Below are positions 22,638-30,831 of a DNA stretch of 34,468 nt, piece after piece. The stretch is from JBFXDI01 sp050181295 (GTDB lineage: Bacteria > Pseudomonadota > Alphaproteobacteria > Rhizobiales > Aestuariivirgaceae). The position numbers and the translations under genes are program-made. The notes under the pieces are model-generated. The model saw only the letters and a program-made list of their open reading frames with translations. It searched no databases and was not told the DNA's origin. The stretch covers positions 1 through 34,468 of the forward strand of contig JBFXDI010000027.1 of NCBI GenBank assembly GCA_050181295.1. Direction: 5' to 3'. How positions within the stretch are numbered: position 1 is the first letter of the stretch; each line of letters begins with the position of its first letter.

Positions 22638-22653
22638 GATCCGCCCGCCCCGC
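22621..22653 (-). terminator. GC-rich hairpin overlapping the oxidase start codon
   Basis: Perfect 10-bp stem GCGGGGCGGG / CCCGCCCCGC (22621-22630 and 22644-22653) with a 13-nt loop, 11 nt after the stop of the BA14K gene. On the minus strand it is followed by TTCCTCCCC. It looks like the terminator of the BA14K gene, yet the GTG start of the oxidase gene (22637-22635) is in its loop. It could therefore act as an attenuator or translational control element. Confidence 0.6.
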
Positions 22654-22664
22654 GAAGTCGAGGC

Positions 22665-23195
22665 TTAGCCGCGATAGACGCAGCGCTTGTATTCGCCGGA
22701 ATAGAGCCGGTACATGCCGGTGCTCGGATTGAAGGAGCGGTACTTCTGCGAGCAGTAGCGGATGTAGTCGCTGTCGCCCTGCTGCGTATAGTCTCCGTCG
22801 TCGACGGCGTCGGGAGTGTCGACATCGGACCAGATGCTGTAGCCGTCTCCATAGCCGTATCCGTAGTCGTACGGGTCATAGCCGTAAACCCCCGCATACG
22901 GATAGCCGTAATAGCCGGGGTAGAAGCCGAAGCCGCCGCCACCCCAGCGATGACCATGGCCGCCGTGCCAGCGATGTCCCCACCGCCCGTGCCAGCGATT
23001 GCCGTTCCATCCGTGGCCGCCATGCCGCCACTGGCCCTTGGAGCGGACCTCCTGCACGAGGCCTTCGTTCTCGGCTCCGCAGGATGCGACCTGGCAGGAG
23101 GCAAGGTTTGCCGGGAAGGCCGCGGCGGGTTGGCTGGCGGCCGTGCCGAGGAGGAGGGCCGCCGCAAGGCCGAGGCCGTGCAAAGCGCTTTTCAT
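22665..23195 (-). CDS. BA14K-family exported protein
   Basis: Secreted protein of 176 residues. A signal peptide (about 1-26, 'PAAA-F') is followed by a short Cys-bearing segment, then a His/Gly/Trp-rich region ('WHGRWGHRWHGGHGHRWGGG'), then a Tyr/Gly/Pro-rich region. The C-terminal BA14K motif is 'YIRYCSQKYRSFNPSTGMYR' through 'GEYKRC', matching the (Y)C..RYRS(F/Y)(D/N)P.TG.Y pattern of the Brucella 14-kDa immunoreactive protein family. Family members are envelope-associated in Hyphomicrobiales and their exact role is unclear. ATG at 23195 has AAAGGA 9 nt upstream; the longer open frame is not signal-like. The His cluster might bind metal ions, which is inference. Confidence 0.88.
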   Translation of the reverse strand: MKSALHGLGLAAALLLGTAASQPAAAFPANLASCQVASCGAENEGLVQEVRSKGQWRHGGHGWNGNRWHGRWGHRWHGGHGHRWGGGGFGFYPGYYGYPYAGVYGYDPYDYGYGYGDGYSIWSDVDTPDAVDDGDYTQQGDSDYIRYCSQKYRSFNPSTGMYRLYSGEYKRCVYRG

Positions 23196-23365
23196 GGTGA
23201 GAAATCCTTTCTGGAACTGCGTCTCCGGTAGGCGTGGATTGTGGCCTGCGGGTGGCCGAATGCGTGCCTCGCCTGGAGAGACCTTGCCCACATAAGCATC
23301 GGGGGGCCGAATTGTTTCCGCCGTCAGGGCAGCCCCGCCCTGCGCGATGCGCATGCGTGGGATGG

Positions 23366-24325
23366 TTAATGCCGATGTGAACGTGGGGCGGCGGCGCGAA
23401 CGAGCCGGTCGTTGATGGCCTCGCCGAGGCCGTGGCGCGGAACCGGCATGACGGCGATGCGGGGGACATCCTCGCCGTCGAGCTCCCTGAGCATGCGGAA
23501 GAGGTTGGCGGCCGCCTCCACAAGATCCCCGCCGGGTGAAAGGTTGCGCATAGAACCTACATGAGCGGGGACGTGGGAGCCGAACGCGAGCAGCGCCTCA
23601 TCCGACCGGACATCGGCAGCATCGAGCCGCAGCGCTGCATTCGGCGCGTAGTGACTTTCGAGCTGTCCGGGCGCCACCGGCCTGGCCGAGCCCTCGGTTC
23701 GTGCGAGCGGCTGCCGGATTGCCTCCTCAATCGCCTCGCGGGGGAGCCCGCCTGGGCGGAGCAGGGCAGGTTGGTCATCGAGGCAGGAGACGATGCTCGA
23801 CTCGATGCCGACGGGACAGGATCCGCCGTCGAGCACCAGGCCGATGCGGCCGGCGAGGCCTTGCATCACGTCGTCGGCTGTCGTGGGGCTGAGCCGTCCG
23901 GAGGGATTCGCGCTCGGACCCACGAGCGGCCTTGCGGCCGCTTCGATGAGCGCCTGCGCCAGGGGATGCGCCGGCATGCGGATGGCGAGGCTGTCGAGGC
24001 CGGCGCTCGCCAGCAGCGAGACTTTCGAGCCTGCCGCGCGCGGCACGACCAGCGTCAGCGGCCCCGGCCAGAAGCGTTCGGCCAGAAGGCGGGCCCTGGC
24101 GTTGAGCCGGCCGAGCCGCATCGCCTCCTCGATGCCAGAGACATGCACGATGAGCGGGTTGAAGCGCGGCCGGCCCTTGGCCTCGAACACGCGCGCCACC
24201 GCCTTCTCGTCCAAGGCGTCGGCGCCGAGCCCGTAGACGGTCTCGGTGGGGAAGGCCACGAGCTCGCCCTTGCGGATGGCGGCGGCCGCGCGCGCGAGCG
24301 AGCCGGCGCCGATCTTCTCAGTCAT
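23366..24325 (-). CDS. L-threonylcarbamoyladenylate synthase (Sua5/YwlC type)
   Basis: Makes threonylcarbamoyl-AMP from threonine, bicarbonate and ATP for the t6A modification of tRNA. The protein has 319 residues. The YrdC domain (about 9-195) shows 'GELVAFPTETVYGLGADA', 'KGRPRFNPLIVHV', 'FWPGPLTLVVP', 'PLVGPSANPSGRLSPTTADD' and 'GIESSIVSC'. The linker motif 'PVAPGQLESHYAPNAALRL' and the extra C-terminal Sua5 domain mark the long form rather than short TsaC. ATG at 24325 is the family-like start; the ribosome-binding site is weak. It diverges from the acyl-CoA dehydrogenase gene across 92 bp. Confidence 0.94.
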   Translation of the reverse strand: MTEKIGAGSLARAAAAIRKGELVAFPTETVYGLGADALDEKAVARVFEAKGRPRFNPLIVHVSGIEEAMRLGRLNARARLLAERFWPGPLTLVVPRAAGSKVSLLASAGLDSLAIRMPAHPLAQALIEAAARPLVGPSANPSGRLSPTTADDVMQGLAGRIGLVLDGGSCPVGIESSIVSCLDDQPALLRPGGLPREAIEEAIRQPLARTEGSARPVAPGQLESHYAPNAALRLDAADVRSDEALLAFGSHVPAHVGSMRNLSPGGDLVEAAANLFRMLRELDGEDVPRIAVMPVPRHGLGEAINDRLVRAAAPRSHRH

Positions 24326-24417
24326 GCGCGGCGGCCCTGGCTTGATCGGCGTGGAAGCGCATGCGGGGCGCGCTATAGTGCGGCCCCGCATGCCGTCCCC
24401 GGAGGATCTTCAGCGAC

Positions 24418-26181
24418 ATGGGTCTCTATACCCCGCAGCTTGCGGACATCAAGCACACGCTGGACCATGTGGTGGGCCTGCCCGGCCTGATCGAGGACAA
24501 TGTTTTTCCCGATCTCGGCCTCGACACGGTCGATGCGGTGCTGGCCGAGGCCGGCCGCTTCTCCGCCGAAGTGATCGCGCCCCTGAACCGCGAGGGCGAC
24601 CGCCATGGCTGCCGGCTCGATCCAGCGACGCACGCGGTCACGACGGCGCCTGGTTGGAAGGAGGCCTATGCGCAGTGGGTGGGCGCGGGCTGGGGAAGCC
24701 TCCCTTGTCCGCCCGAATATGGCGGGCAGGGCCTTCCCACGGTCGTGAGCCTAGCGGTGCAGGAGCTCTGGAATACGGCCGCCTCCGCCTACGGCATCGG
24801 CACGCTTTTGACGCAAGGGGCGGTCGACGCGCTCGCCGCCCACGGTTCCGAGGCGCTGAAAGAGACCTATCTTCCGAAGATGGTGTCGGGCGAATGGACC
24901 GGCACCATGAACCTGACGGAGCCGCAGGCGGGCTCCGACCTCGGCAGCCTGAAGACGAAGGCCGAGCGCGCGGGCGACGGGACCTACCGCATCACCGGTA
25001 CGAAGATCTTCATTACCTATGGCGAGCACGACCTCACCCAGAACATCGTGCATCTGGTGCTGGCGCGGCTTGCCGATGCTCCGGAAGGCACGCGCGGCAT
25101 CTCGCTCTTCCTCGTGCCGCGCGGCCTGCCCGACGGCAGCCGCAACGACGTGAAGTGCATCGGGCTCGAGGAGAAGCTCGGCATCCACGGTTCGCCCACC
25201 TGCGTCATGCGCTTCGGCGACGCGGGCGGCGCCGTCGGCCATCTCGTCGGCGAAGAGAACCGCGGCCTCGCCTGCATGTTCACCATGATGAACAATGCCC
25301 GCCTGCATGTGGGCATGCAGGGCGTGGCGGTGGCCGAGCGCGCGACCCAGCAGGCGGTTGCCTACGCCCGCGAGCGCCGCCAGGGACGCAGGCCCGGCAT
25401 CGACGGGGCGGCGCCCTTGATCGAGCACCCGGACGTGCGCCGCATGCTCATGGACATGCGGGCCAAGACCGCCGCGGCGCGCGCCATCTGCTACGAGACC
25501 GCCCGCGCGCTCGATCTCTCCGAGCATGCTGCGAGCGAGAAGGAGCGGGTGGAGAACGCGGCGCTGGCCGCGCTGCTGACGCCGGTCGCCAAGGCCTGGT
25601 CGACCGACATCGGCGAGGAGGTCGCAACGCTCGGCATCCAGGTGCATGGCGGCATGGGTTATATCGAGGAGACGGGCGCAGCCCAGCACCTGAGGGACGC
25701 CCGCATCTGCCGCATCTACGAGGGCACCAACGGCATCCAGGCCATCGATCTCGTCACCCGAAAACTGCCGCTCGCGGATTTCGAGACGGTGCGCGGCTGG
25801 CTCGCGGGCGTGCGGGCGCTCGCCGAGGACATGGCGGAGGATCGGATGGGCGAGGCAGCGGGCATCGGGCTCAAGCTCGCCGAAGCCGTGACGGCGCTCG
25901 AGGATGCGACCGGCTATCTCGGCGGCTGGCTCAAGGAGGATCCCGACCGGGCGCTTGGCGTTGCCACGCCCTACCTCGCGCTCTTCGGGCTGGTGGCGGG
26001 CGGCGCGGGGCTCGCGAAGGGCGCGCGGGCGCTTCTCGCCCAGGGCGCCAATGACGACTTCCATGTGCGGCTCGCCGCCTGGTTCGCCTTCAACCACCTG
26101 CCGCTGGCGCAGGGCTACCGCGACATCGTGGAGAAGGGTGCCGACACGCTGCTGGCCGTCCCGCCGGACCTGATCGGATGA
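24418..26181 (+). CDS. Acyl-CoA dehydrogenase, long DmdC/FadE-like form
   Basis: FAD-dependent acyl-CoA dehydrogenase of 587 residues, longer than the usual 380-400 because of an N-terminal extension ('MGLYTPQLADIKHTLDHVVG') and an additional C-terminal domain. Motifs: 'MNLTEPQAGSDLGSLKTKA' (164-182, substrate/FAD site), 'ITGTKIFITYGEHD', 'CIGLEEKLGIHGSPTC', 'QVHGGMGYIEE' and the catalytic base E435 in 'RIYEGTNGIQAIDLV'. Close relatives include methylmercaptopropionyl-CoA dehydrogenase (DmdC) and FadE5-like enzymes; the chain specificity is not determined. GGAGG lies about 13 nt before the ATG. It is probably co-directional with the SDR gene 141 bp downstream. Confidence 0.94.
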   Translation: MGLYTPQLADIKHTLDHVVGLPGLIEDNVFPDLGLDTVDAVLAEAGRFSAEVIAPLNREGDRHGCRLDPATHAVTTAPGWKEAYAQWVGAGWGSLPCPPEYGGQGLPTVVSLAVQELWNTAASAYGIGTLLTQGAVDALAAHGSEALKETYLPKMVSGEWTGTMNLTEPQAGSDLGSLKTKAERAGDGTYRITGTKIFITYGEHDLTQNIVHLVLARLADAPEGTRGISLFLVPRGLPDGSRNDVKCIGLEEKLGIHGSPTCVMRFGDAGGAVGHLVGEENRGLACMFTMMNNARLHVGMQGVAVAERATQQAVAYARERRQGRRPGIDGAAPLIEHPDVRRMLMDMRAKTAAARAICYETARALDLSEHAASEKERVENAALAALLTPVAKAWSTDIGEEVATLGIQVHGGMGYIEETGAAQHLRDARICRIYEGTNGIQAIDLVTRKLPLADFETVRGWLAGVRALAEDMAEDRMGEAAGIGLKLAEAVTALEDATGYLGGWLKEDPDRALGVATPYLALFGLVAGGAGLAKGARALLAQGANDDFHVRLAAWFAFNHLPLAQGYRDIVEKGADTLLAVPPDLIG

Positions 26182-26210
26182 CGGACGCAGTCCGCCGGGT
26201 GAGGGGGCTT

Positions 26211-26265
26211 CGAATCCTCCTCCGGCCGTTCGGGATGATCTTTTCCCTCGCAGGGGAGAAGGAAA
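26211..26265 (+). repeat. Degenerate intergenic repeat element
   Basis: The gap between the acyl-CoA dehydrogenase and SDR genes contains an imperfect inverted repeat (CTTTTCCCT-CGC-AGGGGAGAAG, 26240-26261) preceded by CCTCCTCCGGCCGTTCGGG. It resembles, from memory, the short repeats of the form 'CTCATCCGGCC...TTCTCCC...GGGAGAAGG' scattered between genes in Hyphomicrobiales. This copy seems decayed. It may also form an mRNA hairpin. Confidence 0.45.
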
Positions 26266-26322
26266 CGCTGGACCGAGCGCTTGCACTGGCATCGCCCGGC
26301 TGCCTGCGCTATGCCACGGCCT

Positions 26323-27180
26323 ATGCCGAGCCTTGCAGGAAAGACGCTCTTCATCACCGGCGCGAGCCGTGGCATCGGGCTTGCCATTGCCTTGAAGGCC
26401 GCGCGCGACGGCGCCAACATCGCCATCGCGGCCAAGACGGCGGAGCCCCATCCGAAGCTCCCGGGCACGATCCACACCGCGGCCGCCGACATCGAGGCCG
26501 TGGGCGGCCGGGCGCTTCCGCTGGCCGTCGACATCCGCGACGAGGCGCAGGTGGAAGAGGCGGTCGCGCGCACCGTCGAGACATTCGGCGGCATCGATAT
26601 CTGCGTCAACAACGCCTCCGCCATCCAGCTCACGGGCACGCTCGAGACCGAGATGCGCCGCTTCGACCTCATGCACGGCGTCAACGCGCGCGGCACCTTC
26701 CTCGTCTCGAAAGCCTGCCTGCCGCATCTCCTGAAAGCCCCGACGCCGCACATCCTCATGCTCTCGCCGCCGCTCGATCTCAAACCCAAATGGTTCGGGC
26801 CGCATCTCGCCTATTCGCTGGCGAAGTTCGGCATGAGCCTCGTGGCCTTGGGACTGGCGGAGGAGTTCAGGGGCCGCGTGGCGGTGAACGCGCTCTGGCC
26901 GCGCACCACCATCGCGACCTCCGCCATCCGCAACCTCCTGGGCGGCGAGGAGATGGCCCGCCGCTCGCGAACGCCTGAGATCCTGGCCGATGCCGCCCAC
27001 ATGATCCTGACCAGCGGCCTCGACTTCACCGGCAACTTTCTCATCGACGACAGCTTCCTCGCCGCGCGCGGCGTCACCGATTTCGACCGCTACCGCGTCG
27101 ATCCCTCGCTGCCGCTTGCGCCCGACTTCTTCGTGCCCGGGGAGCCGCCCGCGCCCGCGAGCCTGGACAGGAAAGCATGA
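26323..27180 (+). CDS. Short-chain dehydrogenase/reductase, HSDL2-like
   Basis: NAD(P)-dependent oxidoreductase of 285 residues. The Rossmann motif TGASRGIG (12-19) sits in 'LAGKTLFITGASRGIGLAIA'. 'DICVNNASAIQL' (92-103), catalytic S148, Y164 and K168 ('YSLAK') and 'VNALWPRTTIATSAI' follow the pattern of the hydroxysteroid-dehydrogenase-like 2 (HSDL2) group, which is linked to lipid metabolism. The start at ATG 26323 gives the family-like 'MPSLAGKT' N-terminus; ATG 26311 and a TTG at 26281 are also open. Its stop overlaps the next gene as ATGA. The position after an acyl-CoA dehydrogenase suggests fatty-acid related metabolism, as inference. Confidence 0.92.
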   Translation: MPSLAGKTLFITGASRGIGLAIALKAARDGANIAIAAKTAEPHPKLPGTIHTAAADIEAVGGRALPLAVDIRDEAQVEEAVARTVETFGGIDICVNNASAIQLTGTLETEMRRFDLMHGVNARGTFLVSKACLPHLLKAPTPHILMLSPPLDLKPKWFGPHLAYSLAKFGMSLVALGLAEEFRGRVAVNALWPRTTIATSAIRNLLGGEEMARRSRTPEILADAAHMILTSGLDFTGNFLIDDSFLAARGVTDFDRYRVDPSLPLAPDFFVPGEPPAPASLDRKA

Positions 27181-28157
27181 CGCTTCTCATCACCCATCCC
27201 GCCTTCGTCCGTCATGCGCCGCCGGAGGGCCATCCGGAGCGGCCGGACCGCATCCGTGTGGTTGAAAAAGTGCTCGCGCATGAGCTCTTCTCAGGGCTCC
27301 CCCACGAGGAGGCGCCGCTGGGCGCGGACGAGGCGATCGCGCGCGCCCATCCCGAGAGCTACATCCGCAGGATCGTCACGAGCGAGCCCGAGCCCGGCGA
27401 GGCGGCGCGGCCGCTCGATCCCGACACCTGGATGAGCCACGGCAGCGTCGAGGTGGGGCGGCGCGCCGTGGGTGCCGGGGTGCGCGGCGTCGATGCCGTG
27501 ATGAAGGGCGAGGCGGGAAATGTGTTCTGCGCCGTGAGGCCGCCAGGGCACCATGCCGAGAGGGAGAGGGCCATGGGCTTCTGCCTCTTCAGCTCCATCG
27601 CCATCGCGGGCCTGCATGCGCGCGCCGTGCATGGCGCCGAACGCATCGCCGTCGTCGACTTCGACGTCCATCACGGCAACGGGACGCAGGACGTCTTCTG
27701 GGCGGATCGCGACCTCTTCTATGCCTCGACGCACCAGATGCCGCTCTATCCCGGCACGGGCTCCCCGGCCGAGCGGGGCGTCGGCAACAACATCCTCAAT
27801 GTGCCGCTCCGCCCCGGCGACGGCGGACGCGAGTTCCGCGCCGCGATGAAGGAGAGCGTGCTGCCGGCCTTGAAAAACTTCCGGCCCGACATCCTGCTCG
27901 TCTCGACGGGCTTCGATGCCCATCGCGACGATCCGCTGGCGAGCCTCGAGTTCACGGAAGAGGATTTCGTCTGGGCGACGCTGGTGCTCATGGAGGCCGC
28001 CGACCGTCATTGCGGCGGCCGGCTCGTCTCGATGCTCGAGGGCGGCTACGATCTCGGAGCCCTCGCCCGCTCGACCGCCATGCACGTCCAGGCGCTGGTG
28101 CGCGGCACGGGCGAGGTCGAGGCGCCCGATCTGGAGGAGGCGGACGATGAGCGATGA
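27177..28157 (+). CDS. Histone-deacetylase-family hydrolase (acetylpolyamine amidohydrolase-like)
   Basis: Zinc-dependent deacetylase of 326 residues. 'GHPERPDRIRVV' at the N-terminus, 'AVRPPGHHAERERAMGFCLF' (catalytic H125/H126), 'VVDFDVHHGNGTQDVFW' (zinc ligands D163 and H165), 'STGFDAHRDDPLASL' (third ligand D247) and 'SMLEGGYDL' (catalytic Tyr) are all intact. Bacteria have no histones; relatives deacetylate polyamines, acetoin-linked proteins or other small amides, so the substrate is open. The start overlaps the SDR stop by 4 nt and the end overlaps xseB by 11 nt. Confidence 0.93.
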   Translation: MTLLITHPAFVRHAPPEGHPERPDRIRVVEKVLAHELFSGLPHEEAPLGADEAIARAHPESYIRRIVTSEPEPGEAARPLDPDTWMSHGSVEVGRRAVGAGVRGVDAVMKGEAGNVFCAVRPPGHHAERERAMGFCLFSSIAIAGLHARAVHGAERIAVVDFDVHHGNGTQDVFWADRDLFYASTHQMPLYPGTGSPAERGVGNNILNVPLRPGDGGREFRAAMKESVLPALKNFRPDILLVSTGFDAHRDDPLASLEFTEEDFVWATLVLMEAADRHCGGRLVSMLEGGYDLGALARSTAMHVQALVRGTGEVEAPDLEEADDER

Positions 28158-28401
28158 CAAAGGCAAGGCATCGCTTGCGGGCGTGACCTTCGAGCGCGCT
28201 CTGGCGGAGCTCGAGGCGATCGTCGAGCGGCTGGAGGCCGGCAAGGTCGATCTGGAGGAATCGATCGACATCTATGCGCGTGGCGAAGAGCTGCGCAAGC
28301 ATTGCGAGGCCTTGCTCCGCGCCGCCGAAGCGCGCATCGAGAAGATCACGCTCAAGGGCGACGGCACGCCGTCCGGCACCGAGCCCCTGGACGTCGGCTG
28401 A
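28147..28401 (+). CDS. xseB: Exodeoxyribonuclease VII small subunit
   Basis: Small subunit (84 residues) of exonuclease VII, which degrades single-stranded DNA together with the large subunit XseA, not in this window. 'VTFERALAELEAIVERLEAG' followed by 'VDLEESIDIYARGEELRKHC' is the diagnostic family pattern, and a coiled-coil helix ends near 'AEARIEKI'. ATG at 28147 starts 11 nt before the stop of the deacetylase gene. In many Hyphomicrobiales this pair is followed by dxs; here an MFS gene follows instead. Confidence 0.95.
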   Translation: MSDDKGKASLAGVTFERALAELEAIVERLEAGKVDLEESIDIYARGEELRKHCEALLRAAEARIEKITLKGDGTPSGTEPLDVG

Positions 28402-28424
28402 CTCAGGGATCGATTGGATTCGGG

Positions 28425-29621
28425 ATGCGCCCCATGAACGAGGCCAGACGCACCGTCGCCTTCATCAACATGGCGCATTTCGCCGATCATTTCATGATGC
28501 TGATCTATGCCACGGCGGTCATCGCCATGGCGCCTGCGCTCGGCATGAGCTACGGCCTCAGCCTCTCGCTCTCGACCGGCCTCTTCGCCTGCTTCGGCAT
28601 CCTGTCGCTGCCCGTGGGCTGGCTCGGCGACCGCTGGAGCCGCCGCCACATGCTGGCGATCTTCTTCATCGGCGGCGGGGCCTCGCTGGTGCTTGCGGGG
28701 CTCGTGACGGCGCCCTGGCAGCTTGCCGTCGCGCTGACCCTCGTCGGGGTCTTCGCCGCGATCTACCATCCGATCGGCACCGCCATGCTGGTCTCGACCG
28801 TGGGGGCGAGCGGGCGCTCCTTCGGGCTGAACGGCGTCTTCGGAAACCTCGGCGTCGCGGCCGCGCCGCTCGTCACCGGCCTTCTGGTCGAGACGCTGGG
28901 CTGGCGCTGGGCCTTCGCCGTTCCGGGCTTCGCCATGATGGCGATCGGCCTTGCCTATCAGTTCGCGGTCGTGCCGCAGGCGGGCGCGTCGGCGCCTGCC
29001 GCCAGGGGGGCGAAGCGCTCGGTCGGCGCGATCGACATCCGCTTCCTCGTGGCGGCGCTCGGGCTTGCGGTTTTCGCGGGCGGCTTCACCTTCAACACGG
29101 TCACCATCGCGCTGCCGAAGTTCGTCGTGGAGCAGGGGTCGAACGGCGTGCCGCTCGCCAAGGCGGGCCTCATCGCGACCCTCATCTACCTCGTCGGCGC
29201 GTTGACGCAGCTTTCGGTCGGCCGCCTGGTCGAGCGTTTCAGCAAGGCGGCGATCTTCTTCGTTCTGGCTCTCTTCCAGCTCTCGGGCTTCCTCGGCATG
29301 GCCTTTCTTGAAGGGCCCATGGCGCTCGCCTCGGCCGGTCTCGTCCTTTCCTCCGTCTACGGGCAGGTCGTCATCAACGACCTCATCATCGCCGAGAACG
29401 TGGCCGAGCACTGGCGCGCCCGCGCCTACGCGCTCCGCTACACCGTTGGCTTCGCCGTGAGCGCCGGCGTCGTGCCGCTCATCGCGCTGCTGCACAGCCC
29501 GGAGACGGGCTATGCGCCTGTCTTCGTGGTGATGGCGGGCTTTGCCTGCCTGGTCGTCCTGAGCGCCGCGCTCTTTGCGGTGGCCGCCAGCCGCGCCCCG
29601 CGCCTGGAGCCGGCGGAATAG
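28425..29621 (+). CDS. MFS transporter
   Basis: Major facilitator of 398 residues with twelve predicted membrane segments in two halves joined by a loop around 'AARGAKRSVGAID'. The cytoplasmic loop 2-3 motif A is recognisable as 'LPVGWLGDRWSRRHML'. 'MAHFADHFMMLIYATAVIAM' in TM1 recalls fosmidomycin-resistance-like and related exporters, but the substrate is not clear. The start is ATG 28425 or ATG 28434; upstream GGATTCGGG gives only a weak site. It begins 23 nt after xseB and may be co-transcribed. Confidence 0.9.
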   Translation: MRPMNEARRTVAFINMAHFADHFMMLIYATAVIAMAPALGMSYGLSLSLSTGLFACFGILSLPVGWLGDRWSRRHMLAIFFIGGGASLVLAGLVTAPWQLAVALTLVGVFAAIYHPIGTAMLVSTVGASGRSFGLNGVFGNLGVAAAPLVTGLLVETLGWRWAFAVPGFAMMAIGLAYQFAVVPQAGASAPAARGAKRSVGAIDIRFLVAALGLAVFAGGFTFNTVTIALPKFVVEQGSNGVPLAKAGLIATLIYLVGALTQLSVGRLVERFSKAAIFFVLALFQLSGFLGMAFLEGPMALASAGLVLSSVYGQVVINDLIIAENVAEHWRARAYALRYTVGFAVSAGVVPLIALLHSPETGYAPVFVVMAGFACLVVLSAALFAVAASRAPRLEPAE

Positions 29622-29722
29622 TCTTCACTTCCGCGTGAGTCAGGGCTGCTGTCGCCCGCCTGCCGTCTTTGGCGGCGTAGACTTCTCCTTTCAAGGTTCC
29701 CCAAGACGGAAGGAGACGGATC

Positions 29723-30694
29723 ATGGACGGCAGGATCAATCGGCGCAGCTTCTTTGCGGCAACCGGCGCGGCCATCGCCACGCCCTTCGTGCTGCGCGGC
29801 CTGCCGGCAAGAGCGGCAGCGCCCGCCATGGGGCCGGCGCGCCCCAACCACTACCGCTTCAAGCTCGGCGGCTTCGAGGTGACGACGCTTTTCGATGGCA
29901 GCCGCGCGGTCAAGGAGCCCTACAAGATCTTCGGCCAGGACCAGAAGCCCGAGGACGTCCAGGCCCTGGCGGAGCAGAACATGCTGCCCGGGGACAGGAT
30001 GGAGAACATGTTCTCGCCGGTGGTCGTCAACACCGGGTCGAAGCTCGTCGTCTTCGACACCGGCAACGGCGCCGGCGGGAGGCCCGATGTCGGACGCTTC
30101 GCCGCGGCGCTGAAGGAGGCGGGCTATGCGCCCGACCAGGTGGATATCGTGATCCTCACGCATTTCCATCCCGATCACATCGGCGGGCTGATGGAGGAGG
30201 GCAAACCGCTCTTCGCCAATGCCGAGTACGGCGCGAACGAGACGGAGTTTTCGTTCTGGACGGATGCCGCCCGCATGAGCGGGCCGACCGAGCGCGTGGC
30301 GAAGGTCGTGGAGGCGAACGTCAAGCCCCTGGCGGAGAAGATGACCATGCTCAAGGACGGCGCGGAGGTGCAGCCCGGCATCCGGGCCATGGTCGCGCCC
30401 GGCCACACGCCCGGCCATACCGCCTTCCTCATCGAGAGCGACGGAAGCAGGCTCCTGATCGGCGGCGACTTCTGCAACCACTTCGTCCTCTCCATGCAGA
30501 GGCCCGACTGGCATGTCAGCTTCGACATGGACAAGGATCAGGCGGCCGCCACCCGCAGGAAGCTCCTCGACATGCTGGCGACCGACCGGCTGATGTTCAC
30601 GAGCTACCACATGCCGTTTCCGGCCGTGGGCTTCGTGGAGAAGGCGGGCGAGGGCTACCGCTACGCCCCCGCGAGCTACCAGCCGTTCCTGTAG
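29723..30694 (+). CDS. Tat-exported metallo-beta-lactamase-fold hydrolase
   Basis: Zinc hydrolase of 323 residues. The N-terminus 'INRRSFFAATGAAIATPFVL' with a twin-Arg and 'ARAAAP' cleavage region is a Tat signal peptide, so the folded metalloprotein would be periplasmic. The metal motif H147-x-H149-x-D151-H152 is in 'ILTHFHPDHIGGL'; a further His pair is in 'VAPGHTPGHTAFLIES', and 'LLIGGDFCNHF' carries the bridging Asp. It resembles quorum-quenching lactonase/MBL-fold hydrolases in general shape but the substrate is unknown. AAGGAGACGGATC precedes the ATG. It follows the MFS gene by 101 bp, so a separate promoter is possible. Confidence 0.92.
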   Translation: MDGRINRRSFFAATGAAIATPFVLRGLPARAAAPAMGPARPNHYRFKLGGFEVTTLFDGSRAVKEPYKIFGQDQKPEDVQALAEQNMLPGDRMENMFSPVVVNTGSKLVVFDTGNGAGGRPDVGRFAAALKEAGYAPDQVDIVILTHFHPDHIGGLMEEGKPLFANAEYGANETEFSFWTDAARMSGPTERVAKVVEANVKPLAEKMTMLKDGAEVQPGIRAMVAPGHTPGHTAFLIESDGSRLLIGGDFCNHFVLSMQRPDWHVSFDMDKDQAAATRRKLLDMLATDRLMFTSYHMPFPAVGFVEKAGEGYRYAPASYQPFL

Positions 30695-30716
30695 AAGCGC
30701 TCCTTACGCAAATCCA

Positions 30717-30801
30717 ACGTCATTGCCGGGCTTGACCCGGCAATCCTTTTGGCCGTCGCGAAGATTAAAAGGATGGCCGGCACGGTGGCCGGCCATGACG
30801 T
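30717..30801. repeat. Cruciform-forming intergenic repeat (RIME/REP-like)
   Basis: 85-bp element between convergent genes. Outer arms 30717-30729 and 30789-30801 pair at 12 of 13 bases. An inner 8-bp stem (30743-30750 with 30767-30774) and a 7-bp side hairpin (30724-30730 / 30736-30742, loop CTTGA) are perfect, and a second side hairpin covers about 30773-30796. The GCCGGGCTTGACCCGGC core is, from memory, typical of abundant intergenic repeats in Hyphomicrobiales. It may also end transcription of both flanking genes. Confidence 0.7.
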
Positions 30802-30831
30802 GGGAGGGTGTCTTGAGGGCGGAATCCCGCC

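Noticed and set aside
24751..27000. 749-codon open frame on the minus strand
   Set aside because: It runs antisense to the acyl-CoA dehydrogenase and SDR genes, which have intact catalytic motifs. Its product is Arg/Gly/His-rich with no recognisable domain, as expected of GC-rich antisense frames.
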